Positions 17,801-28,509 of a DNA stretch of 64,000 bases are shown in pieces; the stretch's first letter is position 1, and the number at the start of each line of letters is the position of its first letter. The notes under the pieces were generated by a model. That model had not been told where the DNA came from and searched no databases. It saw only the letters and a program-made list of their open reading frames with translations. The translations under genes and the position numbers were made by a program. Source of the DNA: G963674665 sp964609625 (GTDB lineage: Bacteria > Desulfobacterota > Desulfovibrionia > Desulfovibrionales > Desulfovibrionaceae); assembly GCA_964609625.1 (NCBI GenBank), contig CAZSRS010000003.1, positions 1-64,000 of the forward strand. The letters run 5' to 3'.

Positions 17801-19567
17801 ATCGCCACCAAGCCACAGGGAAACATCCAGGGCCTGAAGCCCGGCCAGATCAAGGCCCTGACGCGACTCTACCAGCGCCGCTACCCCGCGAACAGGAGCT
17901 ACACCCTGGAGCAGGCCAGGGAACTCGCCGGCCTCTCCATGGGCATCGGACGGCAGATCGGCCTGCTCATCGACCGCAAGGGACGTCCCTCCATGGTCAT
18001 CGTGGGGCAGCCCGACTCCATCTTCATCCCGGATCTGGAGCGTTCCAGACAGTCGCCAGGGCGTTTGCGCGGCCTGCGCCTGCTGCACACCCACCTCCGC
18101 GCCGAGCCCCTGACCCAGGATGACCTCATGGACCTGCTCTTCCTGCGGCTCGATGTCATCGACGCCCTCACCGTGGGGGACGATGCCGAACCCGGCATGC
18201 TCCACACGGCCCACCTGCTGCCGGCCAACGAAAAAAACGAGCCCTACCGCCTGCTCGAACCTATCCGCTGGGATCAGGCCGAGTTCGATCACACAGCCCT
18301 GGTCCACTCCCTGGAAGAGGAGCTGGCACGCATGGACACGGCCGCGGGCCGGGACACCGGCGCCGCTTCCGGACAGCAGCGCGCCCTGCTCGTGAGCGTG
18401 AGCCAGGCGCCCAGGGAGGAGCAGGAACGCTCCCTGGACGAACTGGCCGAACTCGCCCGTACCGCCGGGCTCGACGTGGCCGGCAGGATCGTCCAGCGCG
18501 TACGGCAGCTCAACCCCAAACACATCGTGGGCAAGGGCAAGCTCGCCGAACTGGAAATCCAGGCACTGCAGGACAACGCCTCCCTCATCGTCTTCGATCG
18601 CGAACTCTCCCCGGCGCAGATGCGCAACTTGGCGGAACTCACCGAACGCAAGGTCCTGGACCGCACCCAGCTGATCCTGGACATCTTCGCCCGCCGCGCC
18701 ACCTCCCGCGCGGGCAAGCTCCAGGTGGAGCTGGCCCAGCTCAAGTACACCCTGCCCCGCCTGGTGGGCATGCACACCGCGCTCAGCCGCCTCACCGGCG
18801 GCATCGGGGGACGCGGTCCGGGCGAGACAAAGCTCGAACTCGACCGCCGCAAGGTGCGTGAACGCATGACCCGCATCAATAACGAACTCAAGGGCCTGCG
18901 CAGGCAGCGAGCGGCCGCCCGGGCCAGACGCGCCAAGGCCGGCGCGCCCGTGGCCGCCCTGGTGGGCTACACCAACGCCGGCAAGTCCACCCTGCTCAAC
19001 GCCATGACCAACGCCGAGGTCCTGGTCGAGGACAAACTCTTCGCCACCTTGGACCCCACCACCAGGCGGCTGCGCTTCCCGGAGGAGCGCGAGTTGATCC
19101 TCACCGACACCGTGGGTTTCATCCGCCACTTGCCAGAGGAACTGCGCGAGGCCTTCCGCGCCACCCTCGAGGAACTCGAGGCCGCGGATCTCTTCCTGCA
19201 CGTGGCAGACGTCTCCCACCCCGAGTGCCACGAACAGATCCAGGCCGTGAAATCCATCCTCGAGGACATGCGGCTGGCCGACATGCCGTGCATTTTGGTG
19301 CTCAACAAGTGGGACCGGCTCCAGGACGAGGCAAGCCGGACCGACGCCCTCGCGGTATACCGCGACGGCATACCGGTCTCGGCTTTACAGAAACTCGGCC
19401 TGGAACGTCTCTCCCAGGAAATCGTCTCGCGCATCGATTGGAAGCGTCACCTCCTCAACCCCGCCGCTCCCATGCCAGGAGCGGCCACAGACATGGAACC
19501 ACATGCCGTCATGAACCAGGAAACCAGGATCAGGAATCGATGCAGACCATACGACCCACCATCCTGA
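17801..19567 (+). CDS. hflX: GTPase HflX (apparent AUC start)
   Basis: Ribosome-associated GTPase that splits stalled 70S ribosomes. From codon 17801 it has 588 residues: an N-terminal family-specific extension, the HflX domain with the GGxGxxGxxxxE segment (GGIGGRGPGETKLELDRR), then a G domain with G1 GYTNAGKST (about 388-396), G3 DTVGF and G4 LNKWD. The first ATG in frame (17939) would remove conserved N-terminal sequence beginning GNIQGLKPGQIKAL. Between the upstream in-frame stop and 17939 there is no ATG, GTG or TTG, but ATC at 17801 has GGAGG nine bases upstream. Either AUC is the start or there is a base error. The 3' end overlaps the receiver gene by 28 bp. Confidence 0.88.
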   Translation: MATKPQGNIQGLKPGQIKALTRLYQRRYPANRSYTLEQARELAGLSMGIGRQIGLLIDRKGRPSMVIVGQPDSIFIPDLERSRQSPGRLRGLRLLHTHLRAEPLTQDDLMDLLFLRLDVIDALTVGDDAEPGMLHTAHLLPANEKNEPYRLLEPIRWDQAEFDHTALVHSLEEELARMDTAAGRDTGAASGQQRALLVSVSQAPREEQERSLDELAELARTAGLDVAGRIVQRVRQLNPKHIVGKGKLAELEIQALQDNASLIVFDRELSPAQMRNLAELTERKVLDRTQLILDIFARRATSRAGKLQVELAQLKYTLPRLVGMHTALSRLTGGIGGRGPGETKLELDRRKVRERMTRINNELKGLRRQRAAARARRAKAGAPVAALVGYTNAGKSTLLNAMTNAEVLVEDKLFATLDPTTRRLRFPEERELILTDTVGFIRHLPEELREAFRATLEELEAADLFLHVADVSHPECHEQIQAVKSILEDMRLADMPCILVLNKWDRLQDEASRTDALAVYRDGIPVSALQKLGLERLSQEIVSRIDWKRHLLNPAAPMPGAATDMEPHAVMNQETRIRNRCRPYDPPS

Positions 19568-19929
19568 TCGTTGATGACGAGGAAAGCATTCGCTTCACCT
19601 TCAGGCTGCTCTTGCAACAAGCCGGGTACAGGGGCGTTTCCGTGGAAGACGTCCCCCAGGCCTTGCATATCCTGGATACCGACGCAATCGACCTGGTGAT
19701 CACCGACGTCATCCTCCACGGCCCCACCGGCCTCGACCTCCTGCAGCGGATCAAGGAGCGTCCGTCCCCGCCCCCAGTGGTGGTCATCGCCGGGCAGCCG
19801 GACATCGCGGCCATGAAACGCGCCGCGAGTCTGGGCGCCTTCGATTACCTGCCGAAACCGGTGGTCAAGGCGACCTTGTTGCATACCGTGAAAAACGCTC
19901 TTCAGCACCGACAGGCTCCACGGGCCTGA
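19540..19929 (+). CDS. Stand-alone response-regulator receiver protein
   Basis: CheY-like single-domain regulator of 129 residues. It has the acidic pocket (VDDEES, Asp12-13), phospho-acceptor Asp56 (LVITDVI) and the conserved Lys in DYLPKP. No output domain follows. It starts within the last 28 bp of hflX in another frame, with AGGA upstream of ATG 19540, so it is probably translated from the hflX message. The cognate kinase is not adjacent. The usual switch Thr/Ser position after beta-4 reads VVIAGQP. Confidence 0.88.
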   Translation: MQTIRPTILIVDDEESIRFTFRLLLQQAGYRGVSVEDVPQALHILDTDAIDLVITDVILHGPTGLDLLQRIKERPSPPPVVVIAGQPDIAAMKRAASLGAFDYLPKPVVKATLLHTVKNALQHRQAPRA

Positions 19930-20166
19930 CAAGCCCGCTGGATCGATCCTCGCGACCATCCGGGGCTACGCCATGTCCCGTGCCCGAGGTCAAGGGTCGT
20001 TCCCTGTCAGTATCGACTACAATTTATGTCATGAATACAAATGTTTAGCCAGCATTGCCCAAGCGGCTTTCATGCAGGAGAAATCTGCGCTATGGAAAAC
20101 GAGCTTCCTGCGCGGGTCCCCGCATGGAAGTGGAGCCAAAACACATAGTTCCACAAGAGGAGCCAC

Positions 20167-21555
20167 ATGGAACGTATTCTGATCAAGGACGCCCTGGCCC
20201 TGGATACTCCGCGCCAGGCAGTGCTGGTCAAGGGCTGGCTGCGCTCCCGGCGCGACGCCAAGGGCTTTTCCTTTCTCGACGTCAACGACGGTTCATGCCT
20301 GGCCAATCTCCAGGCCATCGTGGATGAAAACACCGAGGGATACGAGCAGCTCAAGGACCTGAACACCGGCGCCGCGGTGGAGTTACGCGGCGACATCGGC
20401 GAATCCCCGGCTAAGGGGCAGCGCTGGGAACTCAAGGTGCACCGGGTGACCTGCCTGGGACCGGCAGACCCAGAGAGCTATCCCCTGCAGAAAAAGCGTC
20501 ATTCAGACGAATTCCTGCGCGGCATCGCCCATCTGCGCCCCCGTACCAACAAGTTTAGCGCCATGTTCCGCATCCGCTCCGAAGCGGCCTTTGCCGTACA
20601 TTCCTTTTTCCGCGAGCGCGGATTCCACTACATTCATACGCCCATCCTCAGCAGCTCGGATTGCGAGGGCGCCGGAGAAATGTTCCGCGTCACCACCCTG
20701 CCCCTGCATCATGACACCCCGACAGAGAGGCTGCACGAACTCCTGGACCAGGACTTCTTCGGCAAGGAGGCCATGCTCACGGTATCGGGGCAGCTGGAGG
20801 CCGAGGCCCTGGCCCAGGCCCTGGGGCGGGTCTATACCTTCGGCCCGACCTTCCGCGCCGAGAACTCCAACACCCCCCGCCATGCCGCGGAGTTCTGGAT
20901 GATCGAGCCGGAAATGGCCTTCGAGGACCTCCAGGGCAACATGGCCCTGGCCGAGGACTTCGTGAAGGAGACCGTGCGCCGGGTTCTGGCCACATGCGGG
21001 CAGGATGTGGAACTTTTCGCCCGCTTCGTGGACACAGACCTCATGCCTCGGCTGCATAACATCCTGGAACGCCCCTTTGTGGGTATCCCCTACCGCGAGG
21101 CCGTGCGTATCCTCGAACAGTCTGGCAAGCGCTTCGAATACCCCGTTGGCTTCGGCCTGGACCTGCAGACCGAGCACGAACGCTTCCTCACCGAGGAATA
21201 CGCCAAGGGGCCGGTCATCGTCTTCGACTACCCCGCGAGCATCAAGGCCTTTTACATGCGCGTCAACGACGACCAAGAAACCGTGGCCGCCATGGACGTG
21301 CTGGTGCCGCGAATCGGCGAACTCATCGGGGGCAGTCAGCGCGAGGAACGCCTGGAGGTGCTGGAACGACGCATGCTGGAGCTGGGGCTGAACCCGGAGC
21401 CCTACTGGTGGTACACGGACCTGCGGCGCTTCGGCAGCACGCCACATGCAGGGTTTGGCATGGGCTTCGAACGCTTTCTCATGCTGGTCACGGGCGTGGG
21501 CAACATCCGCGACGTGATTCCCTTCCCGCGCACGCCAAGAAACCTGGAGTTCTGA
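20167..21555 (+). CDS. asnS: Asparaginyl-tRNA synthetase
   Basis: Class IIb synthetase of 462 residues that charges tRNA-Asn. The N-terminal OB fold (VLVKGWLRSRRDAKGFSFLDV) binds the anticodon. The catalytic domain shows motif 1 around FRERGFHYIHTP, motif 2 FRAENSNTPRHAAEFWMIEPE and motif 3 GFGMGFERFLM. The spacer and HIGH-less architecture are normal. Start ATG 20167 follows AGGAGCCAC. Its presence suggests direct charging of Asn-tRNA rather than sole reliance on GatCAB. Confidence 0.97.
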   Translation: MERILIKDALALDTPRQAVLVKGWLRSRRDAKGFSFLDVNDGSCLANLQAIVDENTEGYEQLKDLNTGAAVELRGDIGESPAKGQRWELKVHRVTCLGPADPESYPLQKKRHSDEFLRGIAHLRPRTNKFSAMFRIRSEAAFAVHSFFRERGFHYIHTPILSSSDCEGAGEMFRVTTLPLHHDTPTERLHELLDQDFFGKEAMLTVSGQLEAEALAQALGRVYTFGPTFRAENSNTPRHAAEFWMIEPEMAFEDLQGNMALAEDFVKETVRRVLATCGQDVELFARFVDTDLMPRLHNILERPFVGIPYREAVRILEQSGKRFEYPVGFGLDLQTEHERFLTEEYAKGPVIVFDYPASIKAFYMRVNDDQETVAAMDVLVPRIGELIGGSQREERLEVLERRMLELGLNPEPYWWYTDLRRFGSTPHAGFGMGFERFLMLVTGVGNIRDVIPFPRTPRNLEF

Positions 21556-21657
21556 CGGGCAGTCCGGAACACCACGCGCACCCCGCGGAGGGCGGGTAGG
21601 ACTCTTCACGCCGCGCTCCCGACGGCACAGGCCACTCGCGGGCGCGGCATCCGGGTT

Positions 21658-23547
21658 TCAGGCAGGCTCCGTCAGGTTCGGGGGGGCGGGCAATTCCTCC
21701 GCCACCGCCGCCAACAGGAAGGTGTGGGCTCCGGGAAAACGCGCGACCATGGGCGCGGCCCAGGCGCGCAGTTTCCGGGCCGTTGCATGCAGGTCGTCCC
21801 GCCCCGTCAGGCGTGCCAGACGCTGCAGAACCAACACGGCCACGGCGTTGCCCGAGGGCAGGGCAGCGTCGTGGAGTTCCTTGGGGCGGCAGATCAGTTC
21901 CTCGCCGGTGCGCGGCGAGGTCATGAAAAAGCCGCTCCCTTCCTTGTCCCAAAACAGCTCGAGCATCAACCCGCAGAGTTCCAGCGCCGTGTCCAGATAC
22001 GCCTGACCGGCGCCGGCCAAATGCAGCTCCACCAGCCCCCAGCAGAAAAAGGCGTAATCGTCCAGATGCGCGGGCAGGCCGGCACAATTTTCCCGATAGC
22101 GATGCAGCAGGGGGCGGGTTTGCAGCGTCTCTCCGCGCGGGATTTCGCCACGCAGCCTGCGCAGGATGAATTCCGCGGCCCTGGTGGCGTCGCGCAGGTA
22201 ACGAGTACCAGGGAAACACCTGGCTGCCCGGGCCAAGGCCGCGATCATCAGCCCGTTCCAATCCGTGAGGATCTTGTCGTCGAGCAAGGGCCGGGGGCGG
22301 CGTTCCCGCATGGCGAAGAGCCGCTGCCTGGCCTGCTCCATGCGGGCGGCCAGGGTCCGTGGTGCCTGCCCCAGGACCTTGGCCGTGTGCTCCAGTGGCG
22401 TGCCAAGGTGCAGGATATTGGCGCCGGTATGTTTTCCGCTCGCCTCGTCCCGGAAATTGCCCTCGGGCGTGCAGTTGAACAGGGTGGTGGCCAAGTCGGC
22501 GTCCTGGTCCAGTGCCTGGCGCGCCTCTTCCAGGGTGAAGACGTAGAACCTGCCCTCCTCCCCCTCGCTGTCCGCGTCCTCGGCGCTGCAAAAGGCGCCC
22601 TCGGGCGAGACCAAGTCGCGCAGAACATAGGTGAAGACTTCTTCGGCCGTGCGCCGGAACACGTCGCTCCCGGTGGCCTGATGCGCCTCGATGCAGGCCA
22701 GGGCCAACAGAGCTTGGTCGTAGAGCATCTTTTCGAAATGGGGCAGTAGCCAGCGGGTGTCGGTGGAATAGCGGTGGAAACCGAAACCCACATGGTCGAA
22801 GATGCCACCCAGACGCATGGCCGTGAGGGTCTTCTCCACCATGGCCAGGGCCTCGGGCGCTTCCGGGTCTCCGGCCAAGTGTAACAGAAAAAGCAGGTTG
22901 TGCGGTGTGGGGAATTTCGGTGCCTCGCCAAAACCACCATGCTGTGGATCGAAGCGCGAGCGCAACTCCCTGTATCCGGCCAGGAGCAGGGAGCGGTCGA
23001 TGTCGCTGACGGCCTCCCCCCCGCCGGGCTCCTGCCGACAGGCTTTGAGCAGGCTTTGGGTCAGGGATTCCGCCGCATCGAGGATGTCCCGCCGCTGTTC
23101 CTTCCAGAGCCGGGAGACCCGCCGCGCGAGTTCACCCACGCCCATACGGCCGAAGCCGCCCTCGCGGGGCAGGTAGGTGACGGCGAAAAAGGGCTTGGCC
23201 TCCGGCGTGAGCAGCACGTTCAAAGGCCAACCACCCTGGTTGCTCATCAGCTGGCAGGCGGTCATGTACACACTGTCCAGGTCCGGGCGTTCCTCGCGGT
23301 CCACCTTGACGCAGATAAAGGCCTGGTTCATCGCGGCCGCGGTTTCCTCGTGCTCGAAGGATTCCCGCTCCATAACGTGGCACCAGTGGCAGGTGGCGTA
23401 GCCGATGGACAGGAAGATGGGCTTGTCTTGCTCCCGCGCGGCCTGCAGGGCTTCACCACCCCAGGGGCGCCAGTCCACGGGGTTGTGGGCGTGTTGCAGG
23501 AGGTAGGGACTTTTTTCGTGGATCAGGCGGTTGGGTGGACGGCTCAT
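21658..23547 (-). CDS. Thioredoxin-domain protein, DUF255/YyaL family
   Basis: A 629-residue protein with an N-terminal thioredoxin-like domain (NRLIHEKSPYLLQHAHNPVDW, then IGYATCHWCHVMERESF with a CHWC active site at about 56-59) fused to an (alpha/alpha)6-barrel related to AGE/glucosyl hydrolase folds (FPTPHNLLFLLHL, DKILTDWNGLMIAALARAAR). Orthologues exist from bacteria to man (SPATA20) and the function is unknown. Start ATG 23547 follows AGGAGAGCCC and overlaps the stop of the YdcF-like gene by four bases (ATGA). Confidence 0.92.
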   Translation of the reverse strand: MSRPPNRLIHEKSPYLLQHAHNPVDWRPWGGEALQAAREQDKPIFLSIGYATCHWCHVMERESFEHEETAAAMNQAFICVKVDREERPDLDSVYMTACQLMSNQGGWPLNVLLTPEAKPFFAVTYLPREGGFGRMGVGELARRVSRLWKEQRRDILDAAESLTQSLLKACRQEPGGGEAVSDIDRSLLLAGYRELRSRFDPQHGGFGEAPKFPTPHNLLFLLHLAGDPEAPEALAMVEKTLTAMRLGGIFDHVGFGFHRYSTDTRWLLPHFEKMLYDQALLALACIEAHQATGSDVFRRTAEEVFTYVLRDLVSPEGAFCSAEDADSEGEEGRFYVFTLEEARQALDQDADLATTLFNCTPEGNFRDEASGKHTGANILHLGTPLEHTAKVLGQAPRTLAARMEQARQRLFAMRERRPRPLLDDKILTDWNGLMIAALARAARCFPGTRYLRDATRAAEFILRRLRGEIPRGETLQTRPLLHRYRENCAGLPAHLDDYAFFCWGLVELHLAGAGQAYLDTALELCGLMLELFWDKEGSGFFMTSPRTGEELICRPKELHDAALPSGNAVAVLVLQRLARLTGRDDLHATARKLRAWAAPMVARFPGAHTFLLAAVAEELPAPPNLTEPA

Positions 23548-24185
23548 GGGCTCTCCTGGTCGGCTATGTTCCGCCCCCCAAGGATGTAGAACAGGAACTT
23601 GACGCTTTCGAGGAGCACCTGCCGTGCGTTGTCGCGATTCTTCCACCATTGCTCCGCGAATGGATCGTAGGGCGTGCCCACCACCTGGAGCGCGCAGCAC
23701 TGGAGCTGGTCTTCAAGGATGTAACGGGTTCGGCGCACGTGGTAGGGTGAGGTGACCACCAGCAGCCGTTTGGGTTCCTTCTCGAAGAGCGCGCGCAACT
23801 CCAGGGCCTCCTGGGCCGTGCTCATGTTCCCGGGGCCGAACACGGACACCGCGTCCGCGGGCACGCCGCGCTTCTCCAGCACGGCCAGGGAGACCTCCTC
23901 CTCCCGGGGGTAGTCCACGCCCAATTCGTCGAGCATGCGCTCTTCGCGGCCGCGCCAGCTCCTGCTCACCAGGACCTTGGGCGCCAGCCCCCGCAGATAG
24001 AGATCCGCCGCGTGGAGCGGCCTGGTGTAGGAGCCGCTGAGTACCACGATAACGTCCGCGGGCTCGGGTTCGCCGTACACGGGGAACCATCGGCCGGCGG
24101 TCAACAGCAGGAATGCCACTGCCAGGCCGCCGATCAAGGCCAGGGTGCCCAGGATTCTGATGAGCAGGGAGAGAAGGCGTCGCAT
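23544..24185 (-). CDS. YdcF/ElyC-like DUF218 protein
   Basis: A membrane-anchored protein of 213 residues. One TM helix (about 9-30) is followed by a DUF218 domain: PADVIVVLSGS, the middle region with STAQEALELRALF, and LLVVTSPYHVRRTRYI. Relatives (SanA, ElyC, YdcF) act in envelope integrity or bind nucleotide-like ligands; the substrate is uncertain. It is the first gene of a two-gene unit with the DUF255 protein, which overlaps it by four bases. Confidence 0.87.
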   Translation of the reverse strand: MRRLLSLLIRILGTLALIGGLAVAFLLLTAGRWFPVYGEPEPADVIVVLSGSYTRPLHAADLYLRGLAPKVLVSRSWRGREERMLDELGVDYPREEEVSLAVLEKRGVPADAVSVFGPGNMSTAQEALELRALFEKEPKRLLVVTSPYHVRRTRYILEDQLQCCALQVVGTPYDPFAEQWWKNRDNARQVLLESVKFLFYILGGRNIADQESP

Positions 24186-24781
24186 GGGATCATGTGCTCC
24201 GATTCGGATGGTGCTTCTCGAAACGCGCTACAGCCTTCATGCACCACCCTGCCCCCCAGGATATAATGATCCGATGGCGGAAGTGTGCCACGTCGAGAGA
24301 GATAATGGAAAAGTAAACTAGCAGGGCCGTATGTATACGTCAATCATTCGATTATTGTCCCTGGCCCGCTGGCGGTGGACTGGCAACTCCAGCTCACCTG
24401 GCCCGCTGGGCCAGGCTCTATTCGAGAGCGCCCCTTCAGGGCCACGTGGGTATTTCTCATGACAAACCGCTACAGCAGGAGATGTGATGATGCGTCACCA
24501 TGACTCAATCCAATGCCTGGCCGGCATGCGGCAGGGCGCTTCACGAAGCGCCCCTACGCCCCTCTCGGGAGCAGGGAGATGGTGTAACGGGCAAAGACAT
24601 TGACCAAGGATACGTGAAACAAGGCCAAGCCAGGGCAGGAAGCACTACCGGAAACGACCCATGCCCTTTGACCTCACCTGTAGGGTGGCTCGAGAGGCGC
24701 CCTCGGTACCGACTTCATGCCTCCGTCCTCATGCCGCGCTCACCGCTTTCCGCCGCATCTCTCTTCCCCCTTGCAACCGCC
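24186..24781. other. Gene-free interval with two palindromes
   Basis: About 600 bp without a supportable gene on either strand. It holds two strong palindromes: CCTGGCCC-GCT-GGGCCAGG (24397-24415) and GGGCGCTTC-AC-GAAGCGCCC (24534-24553), the latter resembling repetitive extragenic palindromes. It separates the tgt terminus from the ydcF promoter region. Confidence 0.5.
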
Positions 24782-25954
<1,173 letters not shown>

Positions 25955-25962
25955 GCTGCTTC

Positions 25963-27099
25963 TCAGTCCGTGCAGGCCGTTTCCTGCTGGAGACGTGGTG
26001 TGGGTTCGATGCCCGGGGGTTGTCTGCTGATGCAGCGCCTGGCCAGGATGCGGCAGATTCCACAGTCCTCGCAGTCGGCTTGGCAGTCACCCACCAGGTC
26101 GAGGAAGTTCTCGGGGAGTTTGTCGTTGGCCAGGAACAGCCTATGGGCCAGAGGTTCCTGGCTGTCGTTGAGCCAGAGCAGGTTGCCTTCGTAGCGCCCC
26201 TGCGCGTAGGCGAGGATGATGCAGCTCATGGTCTTGCCCCCCCGGCTGCGGCCGCAGAGCTTGATGATGTCTGCCAACCCCTTGTAGCGCTGCTGGTCCT
26301 CGGGGCGGATGAAAGGCGCGGAAATGAGCAGCTCGGGGCGTTTGTAGAACAATTTGGTGCAACCCAAACTCCGATTGGCGGTCATGTGCCCCGGACCGTA
26401 GCCGCCGTGCTCCGGCATGTGGGCCAAGGCCATGTGCCCGGCGTGGGTCTGACGGAAGGGGCAATGATCCAGGCAGCCTTCGTTGGCCAACAGAGCCACC
26501 TTGAGTTCCGGGACACGCAGCCCCAGTTCGTGGCGCAGGGCTTCCAACTGCCTGATCCGGCGGTTCAGACCACGGTCCAGGACGACTTTCGTCGGCAGGA
26601 CAAAAGGCGTGCGCGCGATGTACCCCAGCTGTCGCAGCACCTTGTCCAGGCTGTCCAACTGGCAGTTGACACTGGGCACGGCCTGGAGCCGGGCGCAAAG
26701 ATCGGGGAAGGCCCCGGCCAGGGCCAGGAGCAGGTAGTGATCCACATAGATGATGCCGTGCAGGATGCCCGCGTCGGTCAGGGCCTGTAACCGCTCCCCA
26801 AGGGCCAGGAGAAAGGCTTTGTCGCCATAGACCGTGGGCGCGTGGAAACGGCTGTTGAGCAAGCCGAAGCACTGGACACCGGCCTTGGCCAGGGGGGCGA
26901 GCAGCTCGATCATCCGTTGCGCGTCTTGGGCCTGTCCCGGTGGCCTGGCGTCGGCCACGCCCGGCAGGTGCAGGGGCACGTGCAGGGAGTGTACACGGCT
27001 CTTGAGCTTGGCCAAGAAAGCCATGTATCTGGCATCCGGGATGAAGGGCAGATCAAGGGGCAAATGCCCTTCCCTGATCGGCATCGGTGTTTCGCTCAC
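25963..27099 (-). CDS. Cysteine-rich U32-like TIM-barrel protein (probable Fe-S)
   Basis: A 378-residue protein of uncertain family. The NEGCLDHC motif (Cys209, Cys213) with later Cys247, Cys282 and Cys293 recalls the cluster-binding cysteines of the peptidase U32 family, and the C-terminus has CQADCEDCGIC (Cys339, 343, 346, 349) plus Cys356, a ferredoxin-like pattern. I infer one or two iron-sulfur clusters. The start is placed at GTG 27099, which overlaps the upstream stop as GTGA and has GGGAG at good spacing. U32 proteins hydroxylate tRNA, rRNA or quinones in other bacteria, and this gene sits directly before tgt, so a role in tRNA modification is attractive but unproven. Confidence 0.75.
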   Translation of the reverse strand: MSETPMPIREGHLPLDLPFIPDARYMAFLAKLKSRVHSLHVPLHLPGVADARPPGQAQDAQRMIELLAPLAKAGVQCFGLLNSRFHAPTVYGDKAFLLALGERLQALTDAGILHGIIYVDHYLLLALAGAFPDLCARLQAVPSVNCQLDSLDKVLRQLGYIARTPFVLPTKVVLDRGLNRRIRQLEALRHELGLRVPELKVALLANEGCLDHCPFRQTHAGHMALAHMPEHGGYGPGHMTANRSLGCTKLFYKRPELLISAPFIRPEDQQRYKGLADIIKLCGRSRGGKTMSCIILAYAQGRYEGNLLWLNDSQEPLAHRLFLANDKLPENFLDLVGDCQADCEDCGICRILARRCISRQPPGIEPTPRLQQETACTD

Positions 27100-28397
27100 G
27101 AGACTTTCTCCCGCGAAGGGGGGCAGGTGCATGGCTGCGGCTGGGCCTGCTCCTCACACCCCCTGATGCAAAGCCAGAACAGGGTGTCCAGCGTGTCCAA
27201 AAGCATTCCGTAGGGGCCGCCGTGCTCCATGGGATCGCCGAACAGGGCTTGGCGTTGACTCTTGAGTGCGTGCTGGTCCACGGCATCCGGAAAGGTCTTG
27301 GCCAGGGTCATGGCCAGGCGCTCGGCCAGGAGGTAACCCCTGGCGCCGTGGCCGAAGTCGTGCAGGGCCTGGGCAAAGGGCTTGGCCTGCGCGCGCAGCA
27401 GGGCCAGGGCCTCGTCCGAAGGCTGCAAGGCCAGGAGCTGACGCAGCAGGGAATAGATGTTGTTCAGGGCCGCGCCTGGGATGCCGGCACGCCAGCCCAG
27501 CAGCCAGGGGTTGCGGGCGAAGAGCAGGAAATGGTCGCGCCCCAGGCCGATGAGGTTGTCCAGCACCTCCCTGGCCTCCAGGAGCAGGGGATCGTCCCAG
27601 CAACTGGGCAGGGCCTCCAGCTCCCAGGCCGGGATGCGCGTGGCCTCGGGTGTCCCTCCTCCGAGCAGCGTGCAGAGGATGTGCGCCAGCCAGGCATTGG
27701 CGTGGGGCGACTGAGGCGTCTCCAGGTGGGCGTAACTGAGCACGTAACGCCCCTTGCCGTTTTCCCCGCTGATCACGCAGGGCTGGCCCGGCATGCTCGC
27801 GGGCCTGAGGGCCACGCCGTATAGCGCTTCCCAGTCCCCGAGCGTGCCCTCGGGCAATGTCTCCAGGGGCAGGTCCGCCACCCAGAAGTCCGGACCCGGC
27901 GCGGCATAGGTGGCCAGCACCGTCACCGGGCTTTCGCGCTCCATGGCGAAACGCGCCGGCCACCACACCGGCAGCAGGGGCCGCGCGGGCAGTGATTCAG
28001 GGATCAACGCATGGGGGCGGTTCAGATCGTTGTACAGGTGCCCGCTCACCAGATGCAGCATGCGGTCCTTGAGCGCGGCGCGCTGCCAAGGGCAGAGCTT
28101 CAGGCCAAAGGCACCGGTGAGCCCCAGGCCCGAGCCGCCGCAAAAGCCCACGTAGGCGCCGCCCGAGGCGATGTACTCCCGCACCGCGTGCATGCCCGCG
28201 GTGCCCAGGCGCTCGGCTTTGCGACGCGCCACGCCCCCCGGTACCACGAGGGCTGCAGGCCGCTTGCGGGAAAGCAATCCTTGGGCTATCTCTTGGCCCC
28301 GCACCAGTCGATGCGGCAGGCCCAACGAACGGATGGCCCGCCAAGCCAGAAGGCCCCAGATATGGGATTCGTCCCAGAGAATATGAAGACTTGACAT
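27096..28397 (-). CDS. BPL_N / glutamine-amidotransferase-like protein
   Basis: A 433-residue cytoplasmic protein. The N-terminal 240 residues match the biotin-protein-ligase N-terminal-like (BPL_N) domain, a class I amidotransferase fold: ALVVPGGVARRKAE, GGAYVGFCGGSGLG (putative nucleophile Cys in FCGGS) and GKGRYVLSYAHLE with a possible catalytic His. The C-terminal part is helical and unassigned. It is first of an operon with the U32-like gene (four-base GTGA overlap) and tgt. Amidase activity is possible; the substrate is unknown. Confidence 0.78.
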   Translation of the reverse strand: MSSLHILWDESHIWGLLAWRAIRSLGLPHRLVRGQEIAQGLLSRKRPAALVVPGGVARRKAERLGTAGMHAVREYIASGGAYVGFCGGSGLGLTGAFGLKLCPWQRAALKDRMLHLVSGHLYNDLNRPHALIPESLPARPLLPVWWPARFAMERESPVTVLATYAAPGPDFWVADLPLETLPEGTLGDWEALYGVALRPASMPGQPCVISGENGKGRYVLSYAHLETPQSPHANAWLAHILCTLLGGGTPEATRIPAWELEALPSCWDDPLLLEAREVLDNLIGLGRDHFLLFARNPWLLGWRAGIPGAALNNIYSLLRQLLALQPSDEALALLRAQAKPFAQALHDFGHGARGYLLAERLAMTLAKTFPDAVDQHALKSQRQALFGDPMEHGGPYGMLLDTLDTLFWLCIRGCEEQAQPQPCTCPPSREKVS

Positions 28398-28509
28398 GTT
28401 CCTTGCGCTCGCTAGTCTGCACCGAAGCTAACAGGCCGGCGCCCCCCAAGGCAAGGGGGGAATGACCGGAAATGACTCGCACGCGCATACACTATTTCAC
28501 CGGAGATGA

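Noticed and set aside
17471..19231. 586-codon minus-strand frame
   Set aside because: Antisense to hflX; no family features and no ribosome site.
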